DNA of 7,835 nucleotides, from NCBI GenBank assembly GCA_002292165.1, contig DBBK01000004.1, positions 1 through 7,835 on the forward strand, read 5' to 3'. Shown piece by piece: positions 5,710 to 7,835 of the stretch (position 1 is the stretch's first letter; each line of letters starts with the position of its first letter). The position numbers and the translations under genes are program-made. This DNA is from Brevundimonas sp. UBA986 (lineage in GTDB: Bacteria > Pseudomonadota > Alphaproteobacteria > Caulobacterales > Caulobacteraceae). The notes under the pieces were generated by a model that did no database searches, had not been told where the DNA came from, and saw only the letters and a program-made list of their open reading frames with translations.

Positions 5710-7209
5710 ATGAACCTCTCCGCCGGCCTCGGCCTTCTCGCGCTTCTCGCCGCGCCCGCCGCCATGGCCCAGACCGCTCCGGCGACCGCTGCCGCCCAAC
5801 CGGCGGCGCGGGTCGACGACATCCAGTATCCCTATCCCCCCTTCAGCACGGCCCACGCTCGGGAAGTCGATCTCGGCGCCCACAGCGTCATTCGCTGGGC
5901 CGATAATCCCGTCTCTACGGACCCCATGAACGGGGCGCTGGCGTCCATGCCGGTCCTGCTCAAGGACAATATCGAAACCCGCGACATGCCGACCACGGCG
6001 GGGTCTCTGGCCTTGGCGAACAATGCGCCCGGCCGTGACGCGCCGCTCGTCGCGCGCCTGCGAGCAGCGGGCGCCGTCATCGTCGGCAAGGCCAACCTGT
6101 CCGAGTGGGCCAATATCCGCTCGTCCAACTCCGTCAGCGGCTGGAGCGCCGTCGGCGGCCTGACTCCCAACCCCTATGACCGCACCCGTACCGCCTGTGG
6201 CTCCTCCTCGGGCAGCGCCGTGGCCGTCGCCGTGGGTCTGGCGCCCGTGGCCATCGGGACGGAGACCAACGGATCCATCACCTGTCCGGCCTCCGTCAAC
6301 GGCGTCGTCGGATTCAAGCCGACCGTGGGTCTGGTCAGCCGGACGCACATCGTACCGATCAGCCATTCCCAGGATACCGCCGGCCCCATCGCCACGACGG
6401 TCGAGGACGCCGCCCGTGTCCTGACCGTCATCGCCGGCACGGACCCCGAGGACGCGGCGACCGCCGAGGCTGACGCCCACAAGACCGACTATCGCGCCGC
6501 GCTGGACGCCAATTCGCTGAGCGGCGTCCGCATCGGCGTCCTGCGCTATGCGAAGAACTATTCGGCGCCGACGCTGGAGGTGTTCGAGAAGAATCTGCAG
6601 GTGCTGCGTGACGCGGGCGCCGTCCTTGTCGATATCGACACCGCGCCCGATCTGCGCACCATCGGCGGCGAGAGCTTCAAGGTGCTGATGTATGAGCTGA
6701 AGGCCGATCTGAACGCCTATCTGGCCTCGACCGATTCAGCCCAGGTGCCGAGCCGCACCCTGGCCGACCTGATCGCCTTCAATACCGCCACCCCGGCCGA
6801 GACCGTCCTGTTCGGCCAGGAGTTGTTTGTTCAGGCCGAGGCGAAGGGCGACCTGACGACCCAGGAATATATCGACGCCCGCGCTGCGTCCTTCCGCCTG
6901 GCTGGGCCCGAAGGCATCGATAAAATGATGGCCGACAATTCGGTCGTGGCCCTGATCGCTCCAACCACCTCGCGCGCCTGGACCAACGCCCGCGACGACG
7001 ACGACAATGCGCAGGGGTCCACCTCGACCATCGCCGCCGTCGCCGGCTATCCCCACCTGACCGTGCCCATGGGCTTCGATCGCGGCATGCCGGTCGGCCT
7101 CAGCTTCATCGGCGGCAAGTGGGACGACGCGAAGATCCTGTCGCTGGGCTACGCCTTCGAACAGAAGACCCATGCGCGCCGCGCGCCGGGCCAGCAGCAG
7201 GAACCCTGA
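5710..7209 (+). CDS. Exported amidase-signature hydrolase (peptide amidase-like)
   Basis: A 499-residue serine amidase with the Ser-cisSer-Lys triad of the amidase-signature family: Lys85 in VLLKDNI, cis-Ser165 in the CGSSSGS stretch (163-169), and the nucleophile Ser189 in GTETNGSI (183-190). The 24-residue gap between the two serines is the family value. WANIRS (133-138) and SGWSAVGG (143-150) resemble the secreted peptide amidase group, such as Stenotrophomonas Pam, which removes C-terminal amide groups; the substrate here is not proven. Residues 1-20 look like a signal peptide ending Ala-Met-Ala before Gln21, although the n-region has no Lys or Arg. The ATG follows GGGA (5697-5700) at 9 bases; the same reading frame stays open upstream into the DPP-IV gene, but nothing there suggests coding. 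It lies after a terminator, so it probably has its own promoter, which I could not locate. The iron-permease family gene follows after 23 bases. Confidence 0.93.
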   Translation: MNLSAGLGLLALLAAPAAMAQTAPATAAAQPAARVDDIQYPYPPFSTAHAREVDLGAHSVIRWADNPVSTDPMNGALASMPVLLKDNIETRDMPTTAGSLALANNAPGRDAPLVARLRAAGAVIVGKANLSEWANIRSSNSVSGWSAVGGLTPNPYDRTRTACGSSSGSAVAVAVGLAPVAIGTETNGSITCPASVNGVVGFKPTVGLVSRTHIVPISHSQDTAGPIATTVEDAARVLTVIAGTDPEDAATAEADAHKTDYRAALDANSLSGVRIGVLRYAKNYSAPTLEVFEKNLQVLRDAGAVLVDIDTAPDLRTIGGESFKVLMYELKADLNAYLASTDSAQVPSRTLADLIAFNTATPAETVLFGQELFVQAEAKGDLTTQEYIDARAASFRLAGPEGIDKMMADNSVVALIAPTTSRAWTNARDDDDNAQGSTSTIAAVAGYPHLTVPMGFDRGMPVGLSFIGGKWDDAKILSLGYAFEQKTHARRAPGQQQEP

Positions 7210-7232
7210 TCAAGCGGAGCCGTTGAGCGGCC

Positions 7233-7712
<480 letters not shown>

Positions 7713-7734
7713 GCTCGCCCGATCCGCATTCGAT

Positions 7735-7829
7735 CGCGTAGAAGGGTCTGAAGACTCACAAGGACGCGACGCTTGCAGATCACCGATACCGCCGCGCCGA
7801 CGCTTCACGACAAGAAGCCCTTCTACGCG
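7735..7829. repeat. Perfect 12-bp inverted repeat bracketing the symporter start site
   Basis: CGCGTAGAAGGG at 7735-7746 is the exact reverse complement of CCCTTCTACGCG at 7818-7829. The 71 bases between them contain the Shine-Dalgarno AAGGA, the TTG start and the first 15 codons. The right arm encodes Pro-Phe-Tyr-Ala (codons 16-19), a conserved part of the protein. In RNA the arms could close a large loop around the start region. Whether the left arm is transcribed is unknown, so function is a guess. Confidence 0.6.
7760..7764 (+). promoter_or_regulatory. Shine-Dalgarno supporting a TTG start
   Basis: AAGGA lies 8 bases before the TTG at 7773. The frame is closed by a TGA at 7749-7751 and no ATG or GTG lies between that stop and the window end, so within this window TTG is the only start compatible with the conserved coding sequence that follows. 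Confidence 0.65.
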
Positions 7830-7835
7830 CACCTG
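7773..7835 (+). CDS. dctA: Dicarboxylate/amino acid:cation symporter, N-terminal fragment (DctA-like; runs off window)
   Basis: Only 21 codons are visible, translating from TTG as MQITDTAAPTLHD then KKPFYAHL. The Lys-Pro-Phe-Tyr-x-x-Leu stretch just before the first membrane helix is typical of DctA, the inner-membrane proton or sodium symporter for succinate, fumarate, malate and some acidic amino acids. The rest of the gene lies beyond the right edge, so this call rests on a short motif and the symbol is tentative; GltP-type glutamate symporters of the same superfamily are the main alternative. The start is unusual (TTG) but has a well-placed AAGGA. A 60-base gap separates it from the preceding gene, with no terminator visible. 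Both the start codon and the inverted repeat around it could limit or control translation. Confidence 0.6.
   Translation, partial: MQITDTAAPTLHDKKPFYAHL

Noticed and set aside
6736..7173. Minus-strand open frame of 145 codons opposite the amidase 3' end
   Set aside because: It is a low-complexity antisense shadow of a gene with clear catalytic motifs; no ribosome-binding site or domain supports it.
7719..7736. Possible terminator hairpin after the iron-permease family gene (CGATC and GATCG arms)
   Set aside because: The stem is only about 5 bp, rests on palindromic GATC, and has no T-rich tail.

Overview
The window is GC-rich, densely packed bacterial DNA with strong G/C bias at codon third positions. 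The genes look alphaproteobacterial, most likely from Caulobacterales such as Brevundimonas or Caulobacter. The main reasons are a secreted S9 dipeptidyl peptidase, a small stand-alone Hpt protein, a bacterial-type ferredoxin-NADP reductase, and promoter-like elements resembling the Caulobacter housekeeping pattern. The genus is an inference; no marker gene here settles it.

Layout. Positions 1-44 hold the 5' part of a tRNA-Ala on the minus strand, cut by the window edge. Its anticodon reads AGC, which is unexpected in bacteria. After a 170-base non-coding stretch with overlapping palindromes comes a plus-strand pair: an APC-family amino acid permease (218-1657) and, joined to it by a TGATG stop/start overlap, a single-domain Hpt phosphotransfer protein (1657-2010). 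The Hpt gene converges on, and overlaps by 4 bases, a minus-strand pair: ferredoxin-NADP reductase fpr (3220-2402) followed by a small AroQ-fold chorismate mutase-like protein (about 2339-2007). A 120-base divergent intergenic region separates fpr from a plus-strand, signal-peptide-bearing dipeptidyl peptidase IV of family S9B (3341-5602). That gene ends at a strong intrinsic terminator (5613-5650). Next come a second exported hydrolase of the amidase-signature family (5710-7209) and, 23 bases on, a small 'low-affinity iron permease' family membrane protein (7233-7712). The window ends in the first 21 codons of what looks like a DctA-type dicarboxylate/amino acid symporter, starting at a TTG (7773). 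A perfect 12-bp inverted repeat brackets that start.

How the genes may work together. Four of the genes suit growth on peptides and amino acids: an exported DPP-IV that releases dipeptides, an exported peptide-amidase-like enzyme, an amino acid permease and a dicarboxylate/amino acid symporter. The gene order alone does not prove a shared pathway, because a terminator lies between the two hydrolases and the permease is separated from them by an opposite-strand operon. The fpr/chorismate mutase pair is housekeeping in character.

I see no phage genes, insertion sequence, CRISPR array, toxin-antitoxin pair or defence system. Most of the window is ordinary chromosomal sequence. The points most worth a second look are the tRNA anticodon, the inverted repeat at the symporter start, the permease-coupled Hpt and the unusual active site of the chorismate mutase-like protein.
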